Positions 32,851 through 43,193 of a DNA stretch of 64,000 nt are shown piece after piece (the first letter of the stretch is position 1; each line of letters begins with the position of its first letter). Under the pieces are notes generated by a model. It saw nothing but the letters and a program-made list of their open reading frames with translations. It made no database searches and was not told the origin of the DNA. Origin of the DNA: Massospora cicadina (taxonomy: Eukaryota; Entomophthoromycota; Entomophthoromycetes; Entomophthorales; Entomophthoraceae); assembly GCA_022478985.1 (NCBI GenBank), contig JAKSZP010000148.1, positions 33,501 through 97,500 on the forward strand, written 5' to 3'. The position numbers were made by a program, and so were the translations under genes.

Positions 32851-33239
32851 GATTGAAACTCGTACCCAAGAAATCTCACTAAGCTCAATCTCTTCTCCTG
32901 AGCCACCTCTTATGGATCTACCCAGAATATACCTGACTTCACAGCTCCTTATAAGATGTATTTGACATGATTCTAGCAACCTGTCTCCCACCCATTGTAT
33001 GTGTGTATATATGAACTAAAGTTGCGCACATCTGTAATCACAAGCTAAGGTGGGGTAATAATGCCATAACAGGTTCAAACCCTGTTCTGGCTAGGGCGAA
33101 CGTTCTTTCATCTATCCCTTCATATCATTATTCATTTGATGATATGGAGTATGAAAAAACATGTCTCTAACCCCATTTAGACTATGTTTATTATTCCAGA
33201 TGATAGTTCATCTTGTGAAAATCAGCGTTTCTTGTATTC

Positions 33240-33974
33240 TTACATGAGGGAGAAAGACAAAGCATTGGCATTTGGTTGGAGACGCGCTAGAAAAGGGATG
33301 GATCATTAAAAAACCCTCTCCAATCGCCTCTCCTGTGGTTTTTGCCCAGAAGAAAAATGGTACCTTGCAGCCCTGTGTCAATTACAGCCATGTAAACGAT
33401 GTAAAAGTGCCTAACCCATATCTCCTTCCACGGTAGCAATTTATTGCTCAAGCCATTATAAAGTTTTGTTTGTTCAAAATTTTCCTTAATTAACACCTTT
33501 TAATTAGGTGAGGGTCAAAGTGGTCAAGAGTAGCTCACAGCCATATGGACTAGGCGTGGGAACTTTTATTGAAAGTGTTGCACTTTTTTAAATAAATTCT
33601 AGCAACTTCCAAAATTTACTAATAACATCCTTGGTTTATTTCTGGTTTAATGTGCTTTTTTGTATTAACAACATATTGTTTCACTCCTCAACTAATAAAA
33701 AGCATGCTAAATATTCATAAGCCTTATTGGTGTCCTTTCACAAGGAGGGTCTCATTTTTAATTCCAAATGAGTGTAAAAAATTTTCTGGGATGACGCTAC
33801 CTTCTTGGTGAGCCTATTTTTTTAAGGATGGATATGAAGTCCAGCCATGCAAAGTGGAGGCCGTCCAGTCTTAATCTATCCCGCACCTTTCAGAAACAGC
33901 TCTGGAATTTCCTTGGTACAATAATTTTCTTGTAGATGTTCTCCTCAGCCCTTGTTCAGTTATCTGAGACCCTC
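33240..33974 (+). pseudogene. E5 reverse transcriptase, N-terminal and thumb parts
   Basis: KGWIIKKPSPIASPVVFAQKK, then GTLQPCVNYSHVNDVKVPNPYLLPR, a standard RT finger region. The palm with the catalytic Asp pair is poorly preserved near 33650-33700. Thumb sequence resembling FLGTIIF...LVQLSETL lies at 33900-33974. The reading joins E5 sequence at 44080 (KKRSL.. DKYQQALRR) once E6 is removed. Confidence 0.8.
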
Positions 33975-34858
33975 TGTTGAATTTTGATCTTCTTCAGGTG
34001 GCTGGTTCTTCTTCTGCGTTATGGTGGAGTTTTGAAAGTCTATTGTATGAAGACAATAGACCAGATGGTGACTATAGCTAAAACATAAATCCTTTGTAAT
34101 AGCAATTGAAAGTTGTCTCTCCTGTCATTACTTGGACGATGGCACGCTGCCCTGATCTTATTGATCCCAAGTAAGTACTCAACTTCATACAGCTTAAAGT
34201 ATTAAACACAAAAAGCGTATAATCTAAACTATAAACTAGTGGTAATATTTGATTGTATTTTATTAGTATCATCTTGGAAAAATTTATAGGGTTTGATGTT
34301 TACCACTTCTTACCCATGACGTCTCATTTTCAATGGCACTTGACCAGAAGAACATGTAAATATTCATTTGAGGGTCTACAAATACTTCGACTCAGGGAAT
34401 CTTGCATAGCCTCAGGGTTGGTGTAAATAACGTCAATATTCTCAAGATGGTGTTTCAGACGCCTCTGCAAATAGCTGAACTGATTCACTTTCACAAACAA
34501 TTGGCAGCAAATACCAAGGCAATTCATACCACTAATTAGTAATTAATTCGATCAAAAACTTGAACAGCATTAGAAAATTGTTTTTGAGATAGACCAACAA
34601 TTCCCACATGCCCAAGTCATTAAGTCAAATCTTAATGTTAAGTACAAACTAAACAACAAAGCCCTTGATCCCATGTCATCATAGTCAAATATTATTAAGG
34701 GAAAAGCGCCAGGCTGCAGATCCCAAGCTTTGCATAAGTTTAGGATATTCCTGAGCTATAATCACTGATATCCGATATGATCCATAATTAGTTAAGCATG
34801 TTAACATTATTATGTCCTATTAAGTATCCAACGATTAGGTCCAGTCAATTACTCAAAA
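33975..34858 (-). repeat. E6 3' LTR (884 bp)
   Basis: Full-length match to 43194-44079. On the minus strand its first bases are TTTTGAG, decayed from TGTTGAG. Its other end is exactly TTCAACA. Purine tract GGCAGGGGAAG lies next to it (complement at 34859-34869). Confidence 0.95.
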
Positions 34859-34869
34859 CTTCCCCTGCC

Positions 34870-36250
34870 ATGACTGGATATAAGCGGAGGGTACCCTTCT
34901 TCCTGGGTCACAATGTCTAACTTTTTGCGCTCAACAAAATATGAATGTTGTATCAATAGCCTTTACACCTCAGACAGACAAGTTTTCTAAGACTAAGCAA
35001 GTCCATGTGGCGCACTATGGTCAGCTTGGGCGTGTTGCCCATGATTTCTCAAGCTGGATCGACCAGCTATGCTTCCATGTACTAGAGAGTTTGGCTTTAC
35101 ATCCCGCTGCAATATCACCAATTGATGAACCCAAACAAGCCCTCATAGCTTCAAGTACTGTTTGTCAAACATTCCAATGGGTCGAGTGGGATCCCCTTTT
35201 GACTTATTCTTTATCTCTTCGGCCTTCTGAATTTGTTCAGTCCCAAGAAACTCTCATCTGAAATTAATTCGCTTTGGATGGGGATCTCCTTCAAGACTTC
35301 TTGTTTTTCCTTTTTTGCATCTTCACTTCTAAGAATCTTTCTTTCTCTTTGCATGTGGGCAGTGTGGCTTTGTTAGGTCATGTGCTCAATTTGATGTTGG
35401 TGCTTGTAAATGCCTACTTGTCATCCACACTTTCTACCTGTCCTGAGGTTGCTGCATACAATTTTTGAGTCCAACCAGGCACTTATTTTCGCTAACTTGG
35501 TTGCAGGATTTGGTGCAAACCTGCTTTGGTACATACCAATTTTTACATCTTGTTGGGCCTCAAGACTCAGATTTTGAAAGATCGGCGCACCCTGGTGTTA
35601 TACTGAGCTCTTTGAAAAATCTTGGCAGAAGGTCTTCCCAAGAAGTATGTCCCCCAGATGGCTCTTTTGGGTCATGCATTCGCTTCCCTCCTTCCTTGAT
35701 CCTCACTGATACCATGCCTAACATGTTCAGGGTATTAGATGAGGCCTGTTTGCAAATGTTTTGCACAAAAGTGTTCCTCCCCCCAGTTTACCCCTGTCTT
35801 GATAGCCTTCTTGCCAATTGTATCTTCCTTTCTGCGGCATTTACTACTTAGTCAAACCTTTCTCGCCTATTCTGAAGTCCCTTCCAATGATCTTTCCCTT
35901 TAGCTTAATGGCCTTTCTTAAGCTGACAGGGCCAGCATGCCTGGCGCTGGGCTTTTTTGGGTTTGGCACATATCTGACAGGGTCTAGATAGTTGGTACTT
36001 GTATGAGATTTGCATCTCTCAATTCTGCTACAAACTTCTCTTGTTCTATCACACTCTCCTCCCCTTACCAAAGAAGGGGTGCCTAGTTCCAATGCCAGTG
36101 AGGCATCAAATCTATGAATTAAACTTTAAAGGTTTTCGATTATTTTTTCTGTCATTTTATTATTTTTAACATTATAAAATATCTATATTTATTATATTCC
36201 TTTTTTTAGTTTGATTTTTTTCTTCTTTTTTTGTACTATTATTCTTTATG
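34870..36250 (-). other. E6 extra coding-like region between integrase and 3' LTR
   Basis: About 1.4 kb follows the integrase end, much more than a 3' untranslated region needs. On the minus strand one frame with scattered stops keeps protein texture for several hundred codons (for example EQEKFVAELRDANLIQVPT near 36030 and NWGEEHFCAKHLQTGLI near 35780). The plus strand also has long open stretches (34941-35261, 35465-35851). I cannot name a domain or be sure of the strand. Retroviral env and plant-type additional ORFs occupy this position in other elements. Confidence 0.5.
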
Positions 36251-36253
36251 ATA

Positions 36254-36723
36254 CTAATGAAGGAACTTAGTGTGTACTCGATTCACAACCCAGCTGCCTT
36301 GATCCTTAATGGTATATACATCTTCAGAAAATTTTTCCAATATAATAAATGGACCTTTCCAAAGCCAGACCAGCTTGTGCGCGCAGCCTGTGCTATGAGT
36401 GTCACAATATACTACTGGATCTCCTTCCTTGAACTTACACCATAGCTCATCTAGCATCTTCATAGCTCTTTTGAATAGTTTTTTGACTAGTTGTGTTTTG
36501 ATAGGCTTTGTATTGCAACTTTATTAGGGTCTTCACTAGTTTCTCAACATAATTATTTGTGTTAATTGCTTCAGTTGATCTGAGTACTGTATATAATAAT
36601 GGAGGCAGAGCAGTCTGTCTACCATACAGGAGTTTGGACGGAGAGTGGCCTGTGCTGATGTGGTGTCCAATATTGTATGCAAACGTGGTAGCACTAATTG
36701 AAGTTGCCCATTGAAAAGGCGCC
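36254..36723 (-). pseudogene. E6 integrase C-terminal part
   Basis: The frame from 36723 reads PFQWATSISATTFAYNIGHHISTGHSPSKLLYGRQ, the conserved A(Y)xISxHxSTGxSPxxLxYGR block. Frame 36463-36254 reads FKEGDPVVYCDTHSTGCAHKLVWLWKGPFIILEKF and ends VVNRVHTKFLH, the integrase C-terminal barrel (KFxxGDxVxY...LxxxWxGPFxI). No chromodomain follows. Solo LTR S3 separates this from the catalytic core. Confidence 0.88.
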
Positions 36724-37696
36724 TGTCACAAAATCGACCATGGGCTCCGCTAGTGTGCCAGGCCAACCAGTATGAAGGCTGGTGGCTCTTTGCTGTTTAT
36801 CCTTCATTGGCATACCAACCCCTACAAGTCCTGCATCCAACCCACCAACTAACCACCAACAGCCTTGCCTTTAGCCCCAGGCGTCCTTGGCGTGTGCCCC
36901 AGCAAGTCCTGACCCCTTTTTGGGCAGCTATGGCACCTCCCGCACTGCACCCTGCTAGGGTTGGTAGCTATGCAGCTCATCCACTGGTAGCCAGCTGGCT
37001 AGGCTCCCGCTGGTTCCTCATAGAGAGGAGGCATGGGAGCTGGAAGCGCTGCCACTCCAGGCATGATCACCTGCGCCTATTAGGGATCTCCTATCCCAAC
37101 TTCCCCACTCTAGTTGCACTAAGCTACTTCAAACAAACAGGAAAGATGGGCAAATGAGAGATGTTTATTAGGAGGGAATGAATGACTATTTATACTACTT
37201 TCAGGGCTGCTGCGCTCAAGTTCTCTTTGGCCAATCAAATAATGGAAATTCCATCAGCCTCTTGATCCCAAAACTCTATCAGATCATAAACTATTCATTC
37301 ATACTTCATAGCAATTCCTCTTCAGATCCGCTCAACTGATCACCAAATTATTAATATTAGGTCAATCCATCCTCAGCATAAGTCGCTGGTCAATCATATA
37401 AAAATAATTAATAGGATTTTGAGCATCCTCAGCATGAGTCACCGGTGCTCTGAATTAGTCAGTGAAACCATTTTAGACAATACATACCATATTCATCAGC
37501 TTTCCACTGGAAACACCCACAATGATCTTCAGATGGCATTTCAGCAGCAAACACAGCTTCTACCAAACCTAAACTCAATTAAAAATAAAACATTAATTAG
37601 TATCAAACTAGGCAATTAGCCAGCAATTATGCCTGAATAACTAAAACCACTAATTTGGATACTATTGGAAGGATTCATTTGGTTAAAATATTAACA
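36724..37696. mobile_element. S3: solo LTR in the E6 integrase
   Basis: TGTCAC...TTAACA with perfect GCGCC duplication (36719-36723 and 37697-37701). Removing it and one GCGCC restores the integrase frame across the joint (KNAALAPFQWATS on the minus strand). The family has no other copy in the window. The left 420 bp are GC-richer with an open plus-strand frame (36711-37157), the right part AT-rich with a TATA-like TATTTATACT near 37186 that hints at plus orientation. Confidence 0.85.
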
Positions 37697-37701
37697 GCGC
37701 C

Positions 37702-38260
37702 AAGGCTGCATTTTTGTGTAAAATGCCAACTGAAGTGCCATTCACTCGCTCTACCATACCATTAGTCTCAGGATGACATGGTGTTGACAACACTCCCTGA
37801 TAAACATCAACTCATCTAACCGTTGTATCATTTGGGCAGTAAATTTCATGCCATTGTCCGTCAAGATCTTCTGAGGGCATCCATGCTTATATGTTATTAT
37901 CCATAATGAACTTGGCAGTAGTTAGAGCCCTGACATCTCAAATTGCTTTTGCTTCCACCCATTTCAGAAGATAGTCAATAACAACAATTATGCATTTGTT
38001 GCCTAGGCTACTCACAGGCAAAGGCCAATTACATCAATTGACATGGTATGCCAGGCCAGTTGGGTTTTGATCAAATGATATTTCACATCCAACTTCATAG
38101 GTTTTACAATTTGGCATAAATGACATTTATCAAGCACATCTTGGATATCGAATTGCATGGAATCCCAATAGTAACTGGATTGAATTATTTCTAGCGTCTT
38201 GGTCGTTCCCTCATGTCTGACAGCCTTGTGTGCTTGTGTAATAATCTCCATTTGATCAGA
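37702..38260 (-). pseudogene. E6 integrase zinc finger and catalytic core
   Basis: The frame 38251-38012 reads QAHKAVRHEGTTKTLEIIQSSYYWDSM, then DKCHLCQIVKP: the HHCC zinc-binding module with both His and both Cys present. MSIDVIGLCL begins the core (first Asp). Further left (38000-37720) the DNG and ERVNGT motifs are readable in broken frames, the latter as MVERVNGTSVGILHKNAAL. Confidence 0.9.
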
Positions 38261-38559
38261 AGGTTTTGGGAAATTCGACGTTGCTCTTTGGACTTAAGCT
38301 TGTATAAAACTCCATTTTGATATTTAGTGTTAATTAATTCTTTTTTATCACTTTTTGAACTTCAGGTGGCTCATCTCCATAATTTCAGGTTGTCATTTTT
38401 TCATGAAGCTCATCAGACAAACTGCTCAGGACAGCTACAATAGGAAGTTGTGATAGTCCATCTACATTTTGATAAGCTGCTCCAGCTCTATGAATAATTT
38501 CATAATTGTACGCCTTTAATTTTAGGGCCCAGCGGGCTAATCATCCTTCAAGTTCCTTG

Positions 38560-39110
38560 AGATTGTGGAGCCATCATAATGAGATGTGATCCGTCACTAC
38601 TTGAAACTTGGTGCCATGAATGTAAGCCCAAAATTGCTTACAAGCATAGACGACTTCCAAACATACTCTTTCAGTCACCATATAACTATGCTCATGCTTA
38701 TTCAGCATCCTGCTGCAATAAGCAACTGGATGCTCCTCGCCATCATCCCCCATCTGAGATAGCACACCACCAATTGAAGTCAATGAGGAATCGGTTTGTA
38801 TGATAAAAGGCTTACTGAATTATGGATATCAGAGGATAGGCGCCGAGATAATTTTGTTTTTAAAGCCTCAAAGGCTTGTTGGCACTCCTCTGCCCAAACA
38901 AACGAACTCCTCCTTGCAGTAAGTGGAATATGGGCTCAGCAATCTTTGTGAACCCTTTTAAAAATCTTTGATAGTATCCTACCATGCCTAAGAACACTTG
39001 AACATCTCTCATACTCGTTGGAGGTTGCATTTTGTTAATCGCCTCCACCTTTTGAGGCTGAGGCTGCAAGCCCTTGAAATCAATGACAAACCTAAGGTAT
39101 TCCAATTGTT
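38560..39110 (-). pseudogene. E6 RT connection and RNase H
   Basis: Frame 39105-38860 reads MEYLRFVIDFKGLQPQPQKVEAINKMQPPTSMRDVQVFLGMVGYYQRFLKGFTKIAEP, the RT thumb end; frame 38783-38574 reads HPVAYCSRMLNKHEHSYMVTERVCLEVVYACKQFWAYIHG followed by VVTDHISL. The acidic TER and TDH residues are present. Confidence 0.9.
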
Positions 39111-39169
39111 TTTTATAAAAATTGACATTTTCTAAGCTTTATCTTCAGATTGGCCTTCAACAGCTGTTC

Positions 39170-39790
39170 AAACACTTGTTCAAAGCTCTATATGTTCAGA
39201 AAATGTTCGCAAAAAGATGTTGATGTCATCCAGGTACACCAGAACGCAGGACAATTTAAGGCCCCCCAAAATCGTGTCCATTGTGCGCTGAAAGGTTGCC
39301 GGTGCATTACACAGCCCCTGTGGCATGTGTATTGGTTGAAAAAGCCCTTGAGCAGCAATGATTGCGAACTTTTCCTGCTCCTCTTGAGGCAGTTCAATTT
39401 CCAATATCCTGAGATGAGGTCCATTACGGTAAATACTTCACCCCTCCCAGACGGTTCAGGCATCATCAATTCTGGGCAACAGATATAGATATTTTTTTGT
39501 AATAGTATTGAAGAGGCAATAATAAATCACAACTTGATTGCTGCCATCTTTTCCTCTGTGATTAAAACTGGGCTGGCCCATGGGCTTTTGGAGGGCACTA
39601 TCATACCACTTTTCAGCAATTTTTCTAGCTCTTCTCTGACTGTTTCATCACTAGCTCTGGGGCACTGAATTGGCCTCATTTTAATAGGCATATGGTCCTC
39701 AGTATCAACAAAATGCTGTACTCCTTTTGCACAACCTAAATCTTGGTCATCCTTGGCAAAAATATCAAAGTATCGTTCAAACAACTCTAG
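39170..39790 (-). pseudogene. E6 reverse transcriptase palm and fingers
   Basis: Frame 39784-39527 reads MFERYFDIFAKDDQDLGCAKGVQHFVDTEDHMPIKMRP and GMIVPSKSPWASPVL. Frame 39404-39180 reads QGLFQPIHMPQGLCNAPATFQRTMDTI and SCVLVYLDDINIF. The catalytic YLDD is intact (complement near 39220-39231). The two parts are joined by a frameshifted stretch. Confidence 0.92.
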
Positions 39791-39832
39791 TGTTTCATCC
39801 TTCTGTTGTTCTGATAATATGGTAAATGATTC

Positions 39833-40216
39833 TCAAGAAATTACAGTATGTTCCTCAAGGGTTTCAGTTGGTAAGCCAAACTCAGATAATTCACCATATT
39901 TGACAGCTGATTTTAACTCGTCCCTCAAAAACAGATGCACAAATGCAACTACTTGATATTTCTTGACCTTAATATTTTGGCTGGTCAAATTTGCTAGTAG
40001 GACATCAATCTCTCCATGCCCTGGTATAAGTATTCCAGGCGCCACACTAGGTTCCATTTGATAATGATGCCACAGGGATACAACCTCCCCATATAGTCCT
40101 TCTGGAATATCCAGCGTGGTCCCAGTCCTCATAACCAGTTGATAGCCTGGAGCTATTGTCACATCCTTATTAGCATATAGAGGTATTCCTCGATTTTTGT
40201 TTATGGCAGTTGGCAT
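39833..40216 (-). CDS. E6 dUTPase-like domain between protease and RT
   Basis: A 127-codon open frame. Residues 11-95 follow the dUTPase fold: a proline/glycine entry (VTIAPGYQLVMRTGTTLDIP) then EGLYGEVVSLWHHYQ in place of the GxYGRIxPRSGLA motif, then PGILIPGHGEIDVLLANL, then IKVKKYQVVAFVHLF in place of the GDRIAQLI strand. The catalytic Asp of the GVIDxDYRG motif is replaced by Ile and the loop is one residue shorter, so dUTP hydrolysis is unlikely. It sits in the polyprotein between PR and RT. E3 and E2 carry the same domain. Confidence 0.62.
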   Translation of the reverse strand: MPTAINKNRGIPLYANKDVTIAPGYQLVMRTGTTLDIPEGLYGEVVSLWHHYQMEPSVAPGILIPGHGEIDVLLANLTSQNIKVKKYQVVAFVHLFLRDELKSAVKYGELSEFGLPTETLEEHTVIS

Positions 40217-40283
40217 GGGATGGCTTCGACTTCCCCAATGAATATAACCTACTGGTATTATCCTGTTGGCATAAGATATATTG

Positions 40284-41012
40284 TTAAATTTCTACAATGG
40301 CTTGTGGGCTTTGTATCATCGCAAGAGTAATAAATTGGAAGTGATAGGCCCAATATTGGCAAGATTTTTCTTTAAAATTGCATGAGATCCCATAGGTCCT
40401 TAAAAAACTAGCTCCAATTAATATGTCATAATTGGCGTTTGGAAGCACTATAGCGGGTGTGGCTACTACCAAAGCTCCAAATCACAGTGTCAAAGCGCTG
40501 TAAGAACCTTCACTATTAGTGCTGTTAAGGCCTGTGGTCCATTATTCTTGATGATGGTCAATGTCCGGAGCTATTTTCAATATCTTTACCAACTTCATGA
40601 AAACAATGTTTACAGGTGCTCCACTATCAACAATATCTACAACTCTGATCTTGTTGACCAGAATATCCACGTAAGTGCACTTAGGGTAGTAAGAATCAAT
40701 AGAGTTTACTAAGTGAATATGGGAAGAATATGGGGAGTTAAGAGTGCGCTTCAGAGTACTTCCAATACTGGGACATTCATTGATGAATGTGCTAATTGGC
40801 ATGGCTATATTCACCCTTTCAAGATAGTGGGTATCTTCTGCATTGCTTGGCCCTTCAGCTGAAATATTCTTAAATATTTGTTGCACATAGGGTTTAGTGA
40901 CTACTTCAGAGGCTTCAGGTATGACAACCTTACTCAGGGAGCGAGTTACCACATGTATGTTTGAAGAATCTTCATTCGATACTAAAATAGAACCGCTTTC
41001 ATTGTTAAACAA
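40284..41012 (-). pseudogene. E6 aspartic protease
   Basis: Frame 41012-40542 contains VVDIVDSGAPVNIVFMKLVKILKIAPDID: DSG is a working variant of the DTG catalytic box. Frame 40472-40284 reads VLPNANYDILIGASFLRTYG, the YDxLIGxxFL block. The 100 residues before the box are Ser/Thr-rich and acidic and link Gag to protease. Confidence 0.88.
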
Positions 41013-41152
41013 GGCCCTTTGGCCAGCGTTTTCTTGTCAATCATGTGGGACTGGTGTCTTAGGAACAATAGAGCGTCCCACATCTATTGTGCTTGTTCTT
41101 TTCCCTCCTCCTGCATGGTATCAGGAAGGACTACATTGACATTTTGCTGATG

Positions 41153-41194
41153 GCATCAGGAAGCAAAGTGACCTTTACAATTGCAATTAAAGCA
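41153..41194 (-). pseudogene. E6 Gag CCHC zinc knuckle with an in-frame stop
   Basis: Minus-strand reading CFNCNCKGHFAS-stop-C, exact C-x2-C-x4-H-x4-C spacing with TGA at the position before the last Cys. Such knuckles bind the element's RNA. CGA to TGA by CpG decay is the simplest origin of the stop. Confidence 0.85.
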
Positions 41195-41350
41195 AATAAT
41201 TTCACTCATTGGGCATGGGGCTCTTGTATTTGAGTTTTGCTCATTTTTTACAGGAGGATTGCTGTTAATCTTCTTATTGGTTTCAAAGGGCTTTCCAGTA
41301 GAGGCAGCAGGTCCTGATCTGTACCTGATATTAGGAGGGCCATAATTTTT

Positions 41351-41905
41351 TTAGCATCTGCACAAATAATCAACCAAAATAAATGTTGCAAGGTTTTGCA
41401 CAAAAGCAGGCAATAAAGTGTTTGACATATTTGGGTGAGGTTCTACTGCATGGTCTAGTGAAATCTTAGCATCAAAATCGACCAAAGCCTTTGCACCTAG
41501 GAGAACTTGAGCTTTGTAATAAATTTGATCCATAAATTCATCAATTGCTTCATCTTTCTTAAAGCAAATGTTCATAAACTTAGATTTTCTGGTTGAAATT
41601 CGTTCTAGACCTCCAAATTCATGAAGCACAGCCTCTTTAACTTTGGCATATGTTGGGTTTTCATTAAAGTGAGCTATAATCAACTCAATGCTCCACTCAT
41701 TCAATCAGTTAATCATAGTGGCTGCTTTGTTATGGTCGATGGCCCCATATTTGGCCATTTCAAAGCATTTGACAAATGTGGTAGTACTTCCGTTCTTGTC
41801 AAAAGCAGGTAGATTTTCTAGTTTATAATTATTGCTTTCCCATTCCTGGTTATCACAATTACTTCTTTGTTGACTTGAGCCAGGCGTATCGGGGCACTGA
41901 GGCAT
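41351..41905 (-). pseudogene. E6 Gag core
   Basis: Frame 41905-41705 reads LENLPAFDKNGSTTTFVKCFEMAKYGAIDHNKAATMIN and frame 41704-41351 reads NPTYAKVKEAVLHEFGGLERISTRKSKFMNICFKKDEAIDEFMDQIYYKAQ. The pattern matches the E2 and E3 Gag cores (TFLYLYExAxxxATDHQK, KEALIEEF). The two frames are in the same element order and separated by one stop. Confidence 0.85.
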
Positions 41906-42036
41906 TGTATCTCAGTTTGAGGTGTTAGGGTTGGCCAAAGCAACCATATTGATAGGCATTTATTGACGTGGCTCAGCATCCATTTCAGTAGCTATTTATA
42001 ATGCTTTGTCCTCATAATATTCGGAAAAGTTTCCAG

Positions 42037-43148
42037 TCAAGTGGTTTTTAGCACACTGACAACGCCCATCATCCAGAGCTCAAATTTAATCATTGATATT
42101 GTTTTCCCAATTGACACAATTTTGGTTTTTAACTTTAATTTCACATTTTCCTCATTCAAGCTAGTAGTTAGTAGTTGTAAGGTGGAAATTACTTGGTCCT
42201 TTTCTTTTATTGCCTTCTTACACTGGTTTAATTTTCCATGAAGAATATTGTTTGACTCATTAATAGCAGTAACATCCTCATTAAGATTTGATCTGTAGAT
42301 TAAGATGATCAATAGAGTTTTGATTTTTTTTCATTTTTTGCCCGTTGGTCCTGAAATTGTGTTTGCCAGTATTTGCTTTTTCTGGTGTATTCATCCTTCA
42401 TCTGCAAAATTTGGGTGCTCAGAGGCCGATACTGGTCATAAAATTCATCGTTATGGTTAAACATTGCCTCTTGGGCTTTGTGATTAAGCCTCATGAACTC
42501 TGAAGCATTAATAGAAGTCTGAGTGATATTTATAACCTAAGATTCGGTGACTCCTCTTTCCTCTAAGAAATTGTCAAAGATGGGATGCAATCTGTCATTT
42601 AGCTCTTGTGCTAATTCTGCTACTTGGTCATTGGCCCAAGTGGTTAAACTATAATTTGCTTCCAAACTAGAACGGACCTCAGAGAAGTTGATTTCCAATC
42701 GCTCATTTAAAATTTGGCCTGCCTGGATGGAGTTGCGTGAGAAGTCTACCAACTCAGTAATGGCTGCATGATGGCGGGCGATTGTCATCTGAGAATTTCT
42801 TGAGGCGAAATGTACAAATTCAATTAAGTTTTGGGCGATATTCTCTATCCCAATTAAATGTTTTGGATCTGAGCTACACTCAATTGATGATGAGCTTATA
42901 TATCTCATCCACAACACATCTTGCTGTCATTGGCAATAAAAAGGATTGCTATCAATGTCCGTGGGCCCTTGTCCTATTTGATACCCTCTTGACAACTGCT
43001 GTTCAAGATGTTTCAGCTCTTCAGGTGAAATGGGTTTGTCAGGGTAGGTAATAATGGGTACATCCTCCCAATTAATCTGGGACACAGTCATTTTAGTATT
43101 TCTACAGGGCCCAGTAATGTTTCTGAAAATTGATTGGGATTGCTCCAC
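42037..43148 (-). pseudogene. E6 Gag N-terminal extension, coiled-coil-like
   Basis: Frames 43148-42927, 42917-42537, 42494-42309 and 42312-42037 together give about 350 residues. They are rich in Glu, Gln, Asn, Lys and Leu without Pro, for example AQNLIEFVHFASRNSQMTIARHHAAITELVDF and INESNNILHGKLNQCKKAIKEKDQVISTLQLL, so helical coiled coil is likely. E3 has a comparable extension with a collagen-like insert. In both, the extension precedes the Gag core in the polyprotein. No enzymatic motif is visible. Confidence 0.7.
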
Positions 43149-43175
43149 TGCTTGGCGTGGTCACCATATGCAATA

Positions 43176-43193
43176 CCAGCCATGAGCGCCACT
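43176..43193 (-). other. E6 primer-binding site
   Basis: Minus-strand AGTGGCGCTCATGGCTGG directly after the 5' LTR. TGGCGCTCA equals the E2/E3 site TGGTGCTCA apart from a C/T change at a CpG, so the lineage shares one tRNA primer. Confidence 0.68.

Larger units (their letters stand above)
31800..33974 (+). mobile_element. E5: chromovirus relic, left part
   Basis: Plus-strand Gag-like sequence (31800-32500), protease box LDIGAAGNYMD (32549-32581) with DTG changed to DIG, then the RT start KGWIIKKPSPIASPVVFAQKKNGTLQPCVNY (33293-33385). Thumb sequence runs to 33974, where E6 is inserted. The other side resumes at 44080 in the RNase H region. LTRs were not found. Between protease and RT (32860-33240) the frame is poor and includes a tRNA-like T-arm. 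Confidence 0.85.

Noticed and set aside
36711..37157. 148-codon plus-strand ORF rich in Pro, Trp and His
   Set aside because: Inside solo LTR S3, starts before the LTR boundary, and has no motif.
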